Shown here one piece after another: positions 15,049 to 22,481 of a stretch of DNA of 31,837 bases. Within the stretch, counting starts at the first letter, position 1; the number at the start of each line of letters is the position of its first letter. The translations under genes and the position numbers were made by a program. Origin of the DNA: an uncultured Arenimonas sp. (lineage in GTDB: Bacteria; Pseudomonadota; Gammaproteobacteria; Xanthomonadales; Xanthomonadaceae); contig CAMLKR010000012.1 of the NCBI GenBank assembly GCA_946480565.1, forward strand, positions 1-31,837. The letters are read 5' to 3'. A model generated the notes under the pieces. That model searched no databases and was not told the DNA's origin. It worked only from the letters and a program-made list of their open reading frames with translations.

Positions 15049-15898
15049 ACGGCGCGGCGGGACGGGCGCGCCAGGGCAGGGTGAGTGCGATGCCCAGCAG
15101 CACCGCCGCCGACCCGATCATCAGCTGCAGTCCTATGTTTTCGCCCAGCCACAGCAGGCCGGCGACCGCGGTGATCACCGGCACGCTGAGCTGGCAGCTG
15201 CCGGCCGCCTGGGGGGTCAGGCCGCGCAGCGCGGTGTACCAGACCGCATATCCGAGTCCCGAGGTCACGGCGCCGGACAGCAGGGCGGCGATTGCGCCGT
15301 TGGCGTCGATTCCGAACCACGGCCAGGCGAGCGCACTGCCGATCATCGCCAGCGGCACCGCGCGGACGAAGTTGCCGGCCGTCGCGCCGGTGGCGTCCAC
15401 GACGTCGCGGCCGCGCAGCGTGTAGACGCCCCAGGCGGCGCCGGCCGCCAGCATCAGCGCCGCCGGCAGGGGCGCCGGGGCGCTCAGGCCAGGCATCAGC
15501 ACCCAGGCCAGGCCCGTCATCGCGAGGCCCAGGCCGAGCCACTGCCAGCGTGACCAGCGCGCGCCGGCGCGCAGCCCCAGCAGCAGCATCGTCGCCTGCA
15601 CGGCGCCGAACAGCAGCAGCGCGCCGGTGCCGGCGGACAGGCCGGTATAGGCCCAGGAAAAAGCCGCGGCGTAGACGAACAGCGCCCAGGCCGAAGGCCA
15701 GTCGCCGCCGATCCGCTGGTCGCGCGACCGCACGAGCAGCCATAACACCACGGCGCCCGCGACCAGCCGGAGCGTGGTGAAACTGGCCGGATCGGTCTGG
15801 CTGCGCTCCAGCGCCCAGCGGCACAGCAGGGAGTTGCCGGCGAAGGCGAGCAGGGCGAACGTGGTCAGGGCGACCGTGCGGGCGACGGAGGGCGGCAT
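15047..15898 (-). CDS. DMT superfamily (EamA-type) permease
   Basis: About 283 residues make up ten predicted membrane helices in two EamA repeats: the first half begins TVALTTFALLAFAGNSLLCRWAL, and the second contains LPAALMLAAGAAWGVYTLRGRD. The stretch LSGAVTSGLGYAVWYTALRGLTPQAAGSCQLSVPVITAVAGLLWLGE is typical of the DMT/RhaT-like exporters of metabolites or amino acids. The substrate cannot be told. Two ATGs are possible (15898 and 15907); 15898 is chosen because a CATAAT box lies seven bases upstream, consistent with a leaderless start, and neither has a ribosome site. It is divergent from the DUF6164 gene. Confidence 0.88.
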   Translation of the reverse strand: MPPSVARTVALTTFALLAFAGNSLLCRWALERSQTDPASFTTLRLVAGAVVLWLLVRSRDQRIGGDWPSAWALFVYAAAFSWAYTGLSAGTGALLLFGAVQATMLLLGLRAGARWSRWQWLGLGLAMTGLAWVLMPGLSAPAPLPAALMLAAGAAWGVYTLRGRDVVDATGATAGNFVRAVPLAMIGSALAWPWFGIDANGAIAALLSGAVTSGLGYAVWYTALRGLTPQAAGSCQLSVPVITAVAGLLWLGENIGLQLMIGSAAVLLGIALTLPWRARPAAP

Positions 15899-15905
15899 GC
15901 GCGGC

Positions 15906-15911
15906 ATTATG
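15906..15911 (-). promoter_or_regulatory. -10 box, leaderless start of the EamA permease gene
   Basis: CATAAT on the minus strand ends seven bases before the ATG at 15898. It faces the TATGAT box of the divergent gene, so the 48-base gap holds two back-to-back promoters. Confidence 0.45.
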
Positions 15912-15934
15912 GCCGCAGCCGCGGCCCCGCCCGC

Positions 15935-15940
15935 TATGAT
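15935..15940 (+). promoter_or_regulatory. -10 box, leaderless start of the DUF6164 gene
   Basis: TATGAT (five of six to consensus) ends six bases before the ATG at 15947, so transcription should begin at the A of the start codon. No -35 box stands out. Confidence 0.5.
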
Positions 15941-15946
15941 CGCGCC

Positions 15947-16312
15947 ATGGCCATCCTGCTGCTCAACCTGCGCCACGTGCCCGACGACGAGGCCGACGAG
16001 GTCCGCGCCCTGCTCGACGCGCAGGGCATCGACTACTACGAGACCCGTCCCGGGCCGTTCGGCATATCGGCGGGCGGACTCTGGCTGGCCGATCCGCTGC
16101 AGGAGGAGCGCGCCCGCCTGCGCCTGCGCGAGTATCAGGACGAACGTGCCCGCCGCGCATACGAAGAGCGTGAAGCCCAGCGCCGTGAAGGCCGGCTGCG
16201 CGGAACCTGGGGGCTGCTGCGCGAGAACCCGCTGCAGGCCGTCGCCGCCGCGCTCGGCATCCTGTTCGTGCTGGCGCTGACGCTTCTGCCTTTCCTGTTC
16301 TTCGGGCGCTGA
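15947..16312 (+). CDS. DUF6164 family protein
   Basis: The 121-residue protein has a soluble N-terminal alpha-beta part (MAILLLNLRHVPDDEADEV, then GIDYYETRPGPFGISAGGLWL), resembling small signal-transducing PII-like or DUF2007-like folds. A charged Arg/Glu helix (about 55-85) and a C-terminal membrane helix (about 97-119, AVAAALGILFVLALTLLPFLFF) follow, so it is a tail-anchored inner-membrane protein. The function is unknown. No ribosome site is present; a TATGAT box six bases upstream predicts a leaderless message. It converges on the barstar gene. Confidence 0.85.
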   Translation: MAILLLNLRHVPDDEADEVRALLDAQGIDYYETRPGPFGISAGGLWLADPLQEERARLRLREYQDERARRAYEEREAQRREGRLRGTWGLLRENPLQAVAAALGILFVLALTLLPFLFFGR

Positions 16313-16315
16313 GCC

Positions 16316-16753
16316 TCAGGACGGCAGCGCGTCGAACTGCTCGTCGGGCAGGGCGATGAAGGCCCAGAACGGCGTGCCGCGCTCGCGCCAGTCCTCGCAG
16401 GCGCCCTCGAGCACGGCGATCAGGGTCGCGTAGTCCGCCGGGTCGGCATCGCGCAGTGCCTGCACGTTCTGCAGGCCCAGCACGTAACCCTCGGCTGGCA
16501 GCCAGGCCAGGTCCCCCAGGCAGTCGGCCAGCGCGTCCCAGTTGTGCCCGAACCACTCGGGGAATCCGAAGGCCGCCGCGAAGGCGCGCATCAGCGCCAC
16601 CTTGTCGGCGCAGCCCGACAGGTCGAGCGGCACGCAGAGGAACCCGACATCCTGCGCGGCCTGCTGCAGCGGCCCGAGGTCGGAGGCGGTGAGGTAGAAG
16701 GTGCCGGCCTGTTCGGCCTCGACCAGCAGCGACGACAGCGGCTGCACGCTCAT
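16316..16753 (-). CDS. Barstar-like RNase inhibitor
   Basis: The 145-residue protein matches the barstar family: LTASDLGPLQQAAQDVGFLCVPLDL forms the first strand and helix, and FPEWFGHNWDALADCLGDLAWLP the inhibitory helix, where both Asp residues that plug the RNase active site in barstar (positions equivalent to Asp35 and Asp39) are retained. It is longer than classic barstar (about 90 residues) by N- and C-terminal extensions. It is encoded directly after the barnase-like RNase gene, with an ATGA overlap, so it is very likely the cytoplasmic immunity protein for that RNase. No signal peptide is seen. Confidence 0.9.
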   Translation of the reverse strand: MSVQPLSSLLVEAEQAGTFYLTASDLGPLQQAAQDVGFLCVPLDLSGCADKVALMRAFAAAFGFPEWFGHNWDALADCLGDLAWLPAEGYVLGLQNVQALRDADPADYATLIAVLEGACEDWRERGTPFWAFIALPDEQFDALPS

Positions 16754-17202
16754 CGCGGCACCTCGAAGCGGCGGAAGCTGGCGTAGTGGTCGTCCGTGTA
16801 CCAGTAGTCCTGCGGCGGGTCGCCGCCGGTGACGATGCGGCGCGGCCCGCGGTGGCCCAGGCCGGGCGTTCGAACGGTGTACTCGCGGTAGTGGCCGCGC
16901 GGCCGCGGCGGCAGCCGTCGTTCGCGGTTCTGGAACACGCTGCCGTCCTGCCGGTGCGGGAAGGGGCCGCCGCGCTCGATCAGCGCCAACGTGTCATGCG
17001 CTTCCGGCGGCAGGAAGGCGGGCAGGCGGCGGCCGGCCTCCGGGGCGCGGGCGTCCTCAGGCGCGGGCGGACTTCCGCTCGGCGCGGAAGCCGGCGGCGC
17101 GCTCGAGGCGTCCGGACCGATTGGCGCGAATTCGCCCTGTTGCCAGGTCCAGGCGAGCACCAGCAGCAGCCCCACCACCAGGATCGTCCGGAGATTTCGC
17201 AT
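16750..17202 (-). CDS. Barnase-type (N1/T1-like) ribonuclease, exported
   Basis: The 150-residue protein has a hydrophobic N-terminal segment (residues 5-18, RTILVVGLLLVLAW) that could be a signal peptide or a membrane anchor, a Pro/Ala/Ser-rich linker (27-60), and a barnase-like domain (61-150). The domain shows DGSVFQNRERRLP, then HYREYTVRTPG, RRIVTGG and the end YTDDHYASFRRF. Glu107, Arg122 and His139 align with barnase Glu73, Arg87 and His102, so the catalytic set is intact. An extracytoplasmic RNase with a co-encoded barstar inhibitor is expected. Whether it serves in nutrient RNA scavenging or in competition is not shown by the neighbours. No secretion-toxin domain is attached. Confidence 0.9.
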   Translation of the reverse strand: MRNLRTILVVGLLLVLAWTWQQGEFAPIGPDASSAPPASAPSGSPPAPEDARAPEAGRRLPAFLPPEAHDTLALIERGGPFPHRQDGSVFQNRERRLPPRPRGHYREYTVRTPGLGHRGPRRIVTGGDPPQDYWYTDDHYASFRRFEVPR

Positions 17203-17315
17203 GGCGTCCGCAGGCGGGGGATTGCGCGGAGTCTAACAACCCCGCGCCGTCCCGCCAGCCCGCGCCGGCGGTGCGCTGACGGCGCTCGCGGCGGAACGTC
17301 CGGCGATCATCGCAG

Positions 17316-18632
17316 TCAACGCACCCAGAGTTCGACGCGTTCGTTGACGTAGCGGGCCCGGTCGTCGTCGCCGGCGGTCAGCGCCGCGCGGCTGCCGAAG
17401 CCGCGGCGCCGGCTGACCTGGACGCCGGCCTCGCCCAGCAGGTCGGCGACGAAGTCCACGCGGTCCTGGCTGAGGAACAGCGCCCGCGCCGGTCCGCCGG
17501 CATCGGGCGCGGCGAAGGCCATCAGCATCAGCTCGCGGCCCTGGTTCGCAGGCTCGCGCAGGAAGTCGATCACCCGCGCAAGGTCCTGGGTGCCGCGGCT
17601 GTCGAGCACGGTGTATTCCTTGCCGAAGCGCAGGTTGGTGCCCAGTCGTTGCGCACCCGCCAGCATCTGCGCGTAGTCCTCGGGAGCGTCGGTTGCCGGA
17701 ATGGCGGGCAGCACACGCGGCGTCAGGGCGAGCATGCCCGTGCGCGCCACCACCGCCTGTCCGGCTGGCGAGATGGCGAAGTTGGCCAGGCTGCGCCCCA
17801 GCGCCGACATCAGCTGGCCGCCGTAAAGATGCAGACGCCGCGTCAGCGGATAGTCCTCGGTCATCACGTTGACGCGCGTCGGCGGCACCGCCAGCCCGCC
17901 AGCCGACACCGCGAGCGCCCGGACGCCGGCGGGTTCGAATCCGGCCGGCACGTAGCCGATCGCCCGCGGGTCGCGCGCCACGGCCTCGGCGACCTTGCGC
18001 GAGCTGGCCTGCACCGATGTGGTAGCGGCCTGGCGGCCGCCACCGAGCACGAGGGAGGACAGAAGTTCGTGGCCGCCGGTCCTAGCGCCCAGGCCGACCA
18101 GCGTGATCGCCCCGGCGCGGCCGCCCAGGGCCGACCAGTCGCGCACGCGCCCGCTGAACACCTGCCGCAGCTGGTCGCGGCTCAGGGCCTGGACCGGATT
18201 GTCCGGGTGCACGATCAGCGCCAGGCCATCCAGGCCCACGACGTATTCCTGGTCCGGCGAACGCAGCCGCCCGACCAGCCAGGCATCGTCCAGCTCCTTC
18301 GCGGTGGGTGCGCGCGCCGACATGCCGATCTCCGCCTCCCCGGCGATCAGGGCCTTGAAGGCCGCGGAGGAGCCCGGCGTCTCGATCTCAACGACCACGC
18401 GTTCGTCGTCGCGACGCGCGTGGATCTCGAAGCGGCCGCCGACGCGCTGCGTGCGCAGGTCGCCATAGCCGGCATCCTGCAGCCAGGCGCGCGCCAGCGC
18501 CGGCATCACCCGGTGGCCGAGCACGTTCGACCCGTGGATCCGGACGCGCTCCGGCTCGGTCTCCTGGGCCAGGGCGGCGAAGGGCAGGGTGGCAAGCAGC
18601 AGGGAGAACAGCGGCAGCAGAGAGCGCGTCAT
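17316..18632 (-). CDS. PstS-like substrate-binding/OmpA domain fusion, periplasmic
   Basis: The 438-residue protein has a signal peptide (1-22, LLPLFSLLLATLPFAALA before QETEPE). A periplasmic PBP-like domain of the PstS type (about 25-305) follows, seen in VRIHGSNVLGHRVMPALA, GSSAAFKALIAGEAEIGMSAR, YVVGLDGLALIVHPDNPV and LSRDQLRQVFSG. The C-terminus is an OmpA-like peptidoglycan-binding domain (about 330-438) with LFLSQDRVDFVADLL and RYVNERVELWV. The protein could hold a captured ligand near the cell wall; phosphate is the family-based guess. No Pst ABC transporter genes are adjacent. The ATG at 18632 is chosen because it begins the signal peptide. It is divergent from the POT transporter gene. 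Confidence 0.88.
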   Translation of the reverse strand: MTRSLLPLFSLLLATLPFAALAQETEPERVRIHGSNVLGHRVMPALARAWLQDAGYGDLRTQRVGGRFEIHARRDDERVVVEIETPGSSAAFKALIAGEAEIGMSARAPTAKELDDAWLVGRLRSPDQEYVVGLDGLALIVHPDNPVQALSRDQLRQVFSGRVRDWSALGGRAGAITLVGLGARTGGHELLSSLVLGGGRQAATTSVQASSRKVAEAVARDPRAIGYVPAGFEPAGVRALAVSAGGLAVPPTRVNVMTEDYPLTRRLHLYGGQLMSALGRSLANFAISPAGQAVVARTGMLALTPRVLPAIPATDAPEDYAQMLAGAQRLGTNLRFGKEYTVLDSRGTQDLARVIDFLREPANQGRELMLMAFAAPDAGGPARALFLSQDRVDFVADLLGEAGVQVSRRRGFGSRAALTAGDDDRARYVNERVELWVR

Positions 18633-18709
18633 GGTGTCGGGATCCGTCCGGGACAAGGCGCGCAGCGTGGCGGCGGCTGCTTTCAGGCCGATGACAATCG
18701 CCCCTGTCG

Positions 18710-18737
18710 CCGCGGGGACCTGACGGCCGTCCCGCGG
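18710..18737. repeat. Bulged palindrome in divergent intergenic region
   Basis: CCGCGGGGAC (18710-18719) and GTCCCGCGG (18729-18737) pair with one bulged G around a nine-base loop. It lies about 20 bases upstream of the -35 of the POT transporter promoter and could be an operator or an RNA hairpin. Confidence 0.35.
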
Positions 18738-18755
18738 CTCCGGGGCGGCCGGCAT

Positions 18756-18784
18756 TTGGGTCCGGCCCACGATCTGTGGACAAT
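18756..18784 (+). promoter_or_regulatory. Promoter of the POT transporter gene
   Basis: TTGGGT (18756-18761) and GACAAT (18779-18784) with 17 bases between. The predicted leader is about 24 bases and carries a GAAGGA ribosome site seven bases before the ATG. Confidence 0.4.
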
Positions 18785-18814
18785 GCCCCGACTCCCGCAA
18801 GCCGAAGGACCTCC

Positions 18815-20443
18815 ATGACCCTTGCCGCGACCCCGTCGGCCACGCCCGACCCGAACGCGCCGCTGCCGCGGCAGATCCCGTACATCATCGGCAACGAGGC
18901 CTGCGAGCGCTTCAGCTTCTACGGCATGCGCAACATCCTGGTGCCGTTCCTGATCAGTTCGGTGCTGCTGGCCTACCTGCCCGACCAGGCGTCCCGCGAG
19001 GGCGCGGCCAAGGACCTGTTCCACAGCTTCGTGATCGGCGTGTACTTCTTCCCGCTGCTGGGCGGCTGGCTGTCGGACCGCTACTTCGGCAAGTACAACA
19101 CCGTGCTGTGGTTCTCGCTGATCTACTGCGCCGGCCACGCCTGCCTGGCGCTGTTCGAATCCAACGCCACCGGCTTCTATACCGGCCTGTTCCTGATCGC
19201 CCTGGGCTCGGGCGGCATCAAACCACTGGTGGTCACGTTCTGCGGCGACCAGTTCGACCAGAGCAACAAGCACAAGGCCAAGGTCGTCTTCGACGCCTTC
19301 TACTGGATCATCAACTTCGGCTCGTTCTTCGCCTCGCTGCTGATGCCGCTGGTGCTGCGCAGCTGGGGCCCGGCCTGGGCCTTCGGCATCCCGGGCATCC
19401 TGATGTTCATCGCCACGGTGATCTTCTGGGCCGGCCGCCGCCAGTACGTCAACGTGCCGCCCTCGCACGGCACCGACCCGGATTCCTTCCTGAAGGTGGT
19501 GCGCACCGCGCTGCTGGGCAACGGCTTCGGCATCGGCACCCTGATCGCCGGCGGCAGCCTGGTCGCCGCCGCGGCGATGCTGCTGCTGTGGGCGCTGAAG
19601 TTCGCCGGCGTGGCGCTGTGGCCGGAGCCCTGGGGTTTCGTGATCACCGCCTGCCTGGCGCTGGGCGTGGTCATCGCCGGCGTCGGCTTCGGCGCCTCGG
19701 CCCAGCTCGAGCGCGCGCGCGGCCACCACCCGGACACCGCCATCGACGGCGTGCGCGCCGTGCTGCGCATCCTGATCGTGTTCGCGCTGGTGACGCCGTT
19801 CTGGTCGCTGTTCGACCAGAAGGCCTCGACCTGGGTGATCCAGGGCAAGGCCATGGTGATCCCGCACGAGCTGTGGTGGTGGCCGAGCTGGCTGGTGAAG
19901 GACGCCACCCAGATGCAGGCGCTGAACCCGCTGATGGTGATGCTGCTGATCCCCTTCAACAACCTCGTGCTCTACCCGATGCTCACGCGCATGGGCTTCC
20001 GGGTCACGGCGCTCAAGCGCATGGGCTGGGGCATCGTGATCGCGGCGATGTCGTGGGTGATCGCCGGCCTGCTGCAGCTCCAGCTGGACGCGGGCGCCGA
20101 GGTGTCGCTGGCCTGGCAGACGCTGCCCTACCTGCTGCTGACCTTCGGCGAAGTGCTGGTGTCGGCGACCGCGCTGGAGTTCGCCTACAGCCAGGCGCCG
20201 ATGGCGATGAAGGGCGTGATCATGGCCTTCTGGTACCTCACCAGCACCTTCGGCGGACTCTGGGTGCTGCTGACCAACGTCACCGTCCGCGACCCGGGCG
20301 TGATCGCCTGGATCACCGCGCAGGGCTGGACCGAGAACGCCTTCCTGATGTTCTTCTTCGCCGGTTTCGCCTTCCTGGCTGCGTTGGCGTTCGCGGCCTA
20401 CGCCCGCACCTACCAGGTCGCCGACCACTACCGCCGGGCCTGA
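18815..20443 (+). CDS. POT/PTR family peptide transporter
   Basis: A 542-residue proton-coupled oligopeptide symporter of the major facilitator superfamily, expected to import di- and tripeptides. The hallmark ExxER motif is present as EACER followed by FSFYGMR near the N-terminus. The stretch GGWLSDRYFGKYNTVLW, typical of the second and third helices, and the signature FYWIINFGSF follow. About 14 hydrophobic segments run to the C-terminus. The start is the ATG after a GAAGGA ribosome site; a Met 13 codons earlier belongs to the promoter region. The gene ends in a junction hairpin facing a diguanylate cyclase gene. Confidence 0.93.
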   Translation: MTLAATPSATPDPNAPLPRQIPYIIGNEACERFSFYGMRNILVPFLISSVLLAYLPDQASREGAAKDLFHSFVIGVYFFPLLGGWLSDRYFGKYNTVLWFSLIYCAGHACLALFESNATGFYTGLFLIALGSGGIKPLVVTFCGDQFDQSNKHKAKVVFDAFYWIINFGSFFASLLMPLVLRSWGPAWAFGIPGILMFIATVIFWAGRRQYVNVPPSHGTDPDSFLKVVRTALLGNGFGIGTLIAGGSLVAAAAMLLLWALKFAGVALWPEPWGFVITACLALGVVIAGVGFGASAQLERARGHHPDTAIDGVRAVLRILIVFALVTPFWSLFDQKASTWVIQGKAMVIPHELWWWPSWLVKDATQMQALNPLMVMLLIPFNNLVLYPMLTRMGFRVTALKRMGWGIVIAAMSWVIAGLLQLQLDAGAEVSLAWQTLPYLLLTFGEVLVSATALEFAYSQAPMAMKGVIMAFWYLTSTFGGLWVLLTNVTVRDPGVIAWITAQGWTENAFLMFFFAGFAFLAALAFAAYARTYQVADHYRRA

Positions 20444-20449
20444 TGGCCG

Positions 20450-20478
20450 GGCGGGCCGGGCCTCAGGCCTGGCCCGCC
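20450..20478. terminator. Strong GC hairpin at convergent junction, no U-tract
   Basis: GGCGGGCC (20450-20457) pairs with GGCCCGCC (20471-20478) around 13 bases. It begins seven bases past the POT transporter stop and contains the stop of the facing gene. Bidirectional termination is possible but the U-tract is missing. Confidence 0.35.
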
Positions 20479-21674
20479 GGCGCCACCCGCACCTGGTCGC
20501 GGCCGCCGTGTTTGGCGGCGTACATCGCGGCGTCGGCGCGCTTGAGCAGCCGGGCCAGGTCGGTGTCGCCCGGCGCCAGCGTCGCGACGCCGATCGAAAC
20601 GCGCAGGTGCACGGCCTCGCCATCGGCCAGCAGTCCGATGTGGTGCACCGAGGTGCGCAGCGCCTGCGCGACCTCCTCGGCCTCCGCCAGCCCGCGGCCC
20701 GGCAGCAGCACGGTGAATTCCTCGCCGCCGTGCCGGCCCAGCAGGTCGCCGGGGCGCAGCACCTGGCGCATCGCATCGGCAACCAGCCGCAGGGCCTGGT
20801 CGCCGACGTCGTGGCCATGGTTGTCGTTGATCTGCTTGAAGTGGTCCAGGTCCAGCACCAGCAGCGCGGCGCCCGCCAGGCGCGGCGATTCGAGCAGGGC
20901 CTCGGCACGCTGCAGGAAGGCGTTGCGGCTGAGCAGGCCGGTCAGGCTGTCGGTGCTGGCGATGCCTTCCAGGCGCTCGAGCAGGCGTTCGCTGCCCATC
21001 AGCACGAACCCGAGGCTGGCCACCGCCGGCGCCAGCATCGCGCCGCCCAGCATCAGGGTCTCGACCCAGGGCTGGTCGATCCAGGCGCGGGCGGCGCTGC
21101 CTTCGGGCATGAACAGCAGCACGCCGCGCGCCAGCATCACCGCGGCGCACATCAGGAAGGCGGCGGCGACGATGCCGGCATTGCCGCCGCTGCGCTCGCG
21201 GCCGCCGCGCAGCGCGATCACCGCCGTGCTGGCGGCGATGCCGGCGCAGAGCAGGGACAGCAGGCCGGTGCGCATCGGCAGGCCGGGCTGGGTGAACAGG
21301 GTGATCGCGCTGGCCACCGCCACCAGGCAGACCGGCGCCGCGAACCAGGGCGAATCCGGCATGCGGCCGCGGCTTGCGAGCAGGGCGCGCAGGTACTCGA
21401 CGAATGAGGCGACGATCAGGGTCTTGCCGGGCACCGCCAGCGCGGGCTGGTCCTGCGCCCACTCCAGCAGCAGCCAGCCGGCCGGCGCGAGCACGATCGC
21501 GCGCGCCCAGATGCGCTGGGGGCGCGCCAGTTCGTCCGGCTGGCGGGCGGCCGCCGCATACAGCGCCGCCGACATCGCCGCGGAGGCGAGCAGGGCGATC
21601 AATGCGCTGGCGAAAGGATCCAGGTTCAAGGCGGGCCCCCCGACGCGCCATGACGACGGCGGCAAGGCTAGCAC
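20463..21674 (-). CDS. Membrane-bound diguanylate cyclase (GGDEF)
   Basis: The product, about 403 residues, has an N-terminal sensory region of some six to seven membrane helices (residues about 20-235, no recognised sensor family) and a C-terminal GGDEF domain (about 240-400): STDSLTGLLSRNAF, LDLDHFKQINDNHGHDVGD and HGGEEFTVLLP with an active GGEEF signature at 316-320. RPGD at 307-310, five residues before it, is an inhibitory RxxD site. It should make c-di-GMP with product inhibition. The GTG at 21674 is chosen because it lies six bases after the upstream PuuD-like stop; a TTG at 21629 is an alternative. It converges on the POT transporter gene. Confidence 0.9.
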   Translation of the reverse strand: MLALPPSSWRVGGPALNLDPFASALIALLASAAMSAALYAAAARQPDELARPQRIWARAIVLAPAGWLLLEWAQDQPALAVPGKTLIVASFVEYLRALLASRGRMPDSPWFAAPVCLVAVASAITLFTQPGLPMRTGLLSLLCAGIAASTAVIALRGGRERSGGNAGIVAAAFLMCAAVMLARGVLLFMPEGSAARAWIDQPWVETLMLGGAMLAPAVASLGFVLMGSERLLERLEGIASTDSLTGLLSRNAFLQRAEALLESPRLAGAALLVLDLDHFKQINDNHGHDVGDQALRLVADAMRQVLRPGDLLGRHGGEEFTVLLPGRGLAEAEEVAQALRTSVHHIGLLADGEAVHLRVSIGVATLAPGDTDLARLLKRADAAMYAAKHGGRDQVRVAPAGQA

Positions 21675-21680
21675 GTCCGC

Positions 21681-22481
21681 TCAGGGGGTCTGGGCAGCGG
21701 TATCCCGCCGGCGGCGGGCGGCGTCGAGGAAGGCCTGGAGCAGGGGCGCGCCGGGCATCAGGTCGGGGAAGCGACGGTCGTGGAATTCCGGATGCCACTG
21801 CACGCCGAGCACGAAACCCGGGCCGGTGGCGCGCAGGCATTCGGGCACGCCGTCCTCGGACCAGGCCTCCACCTGCAGGCCCTCGCCGAGCCGCTTCACG
21901 CCCTGGTGGTGGATCGAGTTGACGCGGTGCGTGCGGTCGCCGGCATAGAGCCGCGCCAGCCAGCCGTCCGCGGCCAGGGTGAGCTCGTGGCTGTGCTCGT
22001 CGTAGTGGCCGGAGACGTGCGCGGCCCGGGTCGCTCCGGCGGCGACGAGGTCCTGGTGCAGGCTGCCGCCGAAGGCCACGTTGATCAGCTGCATTCCCCG
22101 GCAGATGCCGAACACCGGCTTCCCGGCCTGCACGAAGCCACGCAGCAGGGCGAGTTCGAAGCGGTCCCGGACCGGGTCGGTCGCCTGCAGCAGCGCGTGC
22201 GGCGGTTCGCCGTAGGCCACCGGGTCGATGTCGGCGCCGCCCTGCAGCACCAGACCATCGAGCGCGGCGACGTAGTCGCCGATCGCGATGTCGTCCTCGT
22301 CGACCTCGCCCTCGGGATCCACCGTGGGGATCATCACCGCGATCGCGCCGGCCGCCATTACCCAGTGCGCGACCGATTGCTCCAGGTATTGCAGGGTCTT
22401 GCCCTGCAGGCCGAACGGCGCCGGCAGGTTGCGCATCAGGCGCGGCGAAAGCCCGACCAGGAGGGCGCGGTCGCGGTTCAT
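21681..22481 (-). CDS. Gamma-glutamyl-gamma-aminobutyrate hydrolase-like (peptidase C26, PuuD-like)
   Basis: The 266-residue class I GATase-like hydrolase shows GLVLQGGADIDPVAYG, nucleophile Cys127 in FGICRGMQLINVAFGG, the stretch LHQDLVAAG, HRVNSIHHQGVK, and WHPEFH with the His/Glu pair. This is the set of the PuuD group, which hydrolyses gamma-glutamyl amides such as gamma-glutamyl-GABA. No other Puu genes are adjacent, so putrescine catabolism is not implied. It overlaps the YbdK-like gene by four bases (ATGA) and therefore probably acts on a gamma-glutamyl product of that ligase. The start is fixed by this overlap. Confidence 0.9.
   Translation of the reverse strand: MNRDRALLVGLSPRLMRNLPAPFGLQGKTLQYLEQSVAHWVMAAGAIAVMIPTVDPEGEVDEDDIAIGDYVAALDGLVLQGGADIDPVAYGEPPHALLQATDPVRDRFELALLRGFVQAGKPVFGICRGMQLINVAFGGSLHQDLVAAGATRAAHVSGHYDEHSHELTLAADGWLARLYAGDRTHRVNSIHHQGVKRLGEGLQVEAWSEDGVPECLRATGPGFVLGVQWHPEFHDRRFPDLMPGAPLLQAFLDAARRRRDTAAQTP

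Noticed and set aside
18683..21948. Very long overlapping frames (741 residues minus, 946 residues plus)
   Set aside because: Arg/Ala/Gly/His-rich translations caused by high-GC third positions; they span several real genes in other frames.
21681..22481. Putrescine (Puu) catabolic operon
   Set aside because: Only a PuuD-like hydrolase is present; no PuuA, PuuB, PuuC or PuuP homologue is adjacent.
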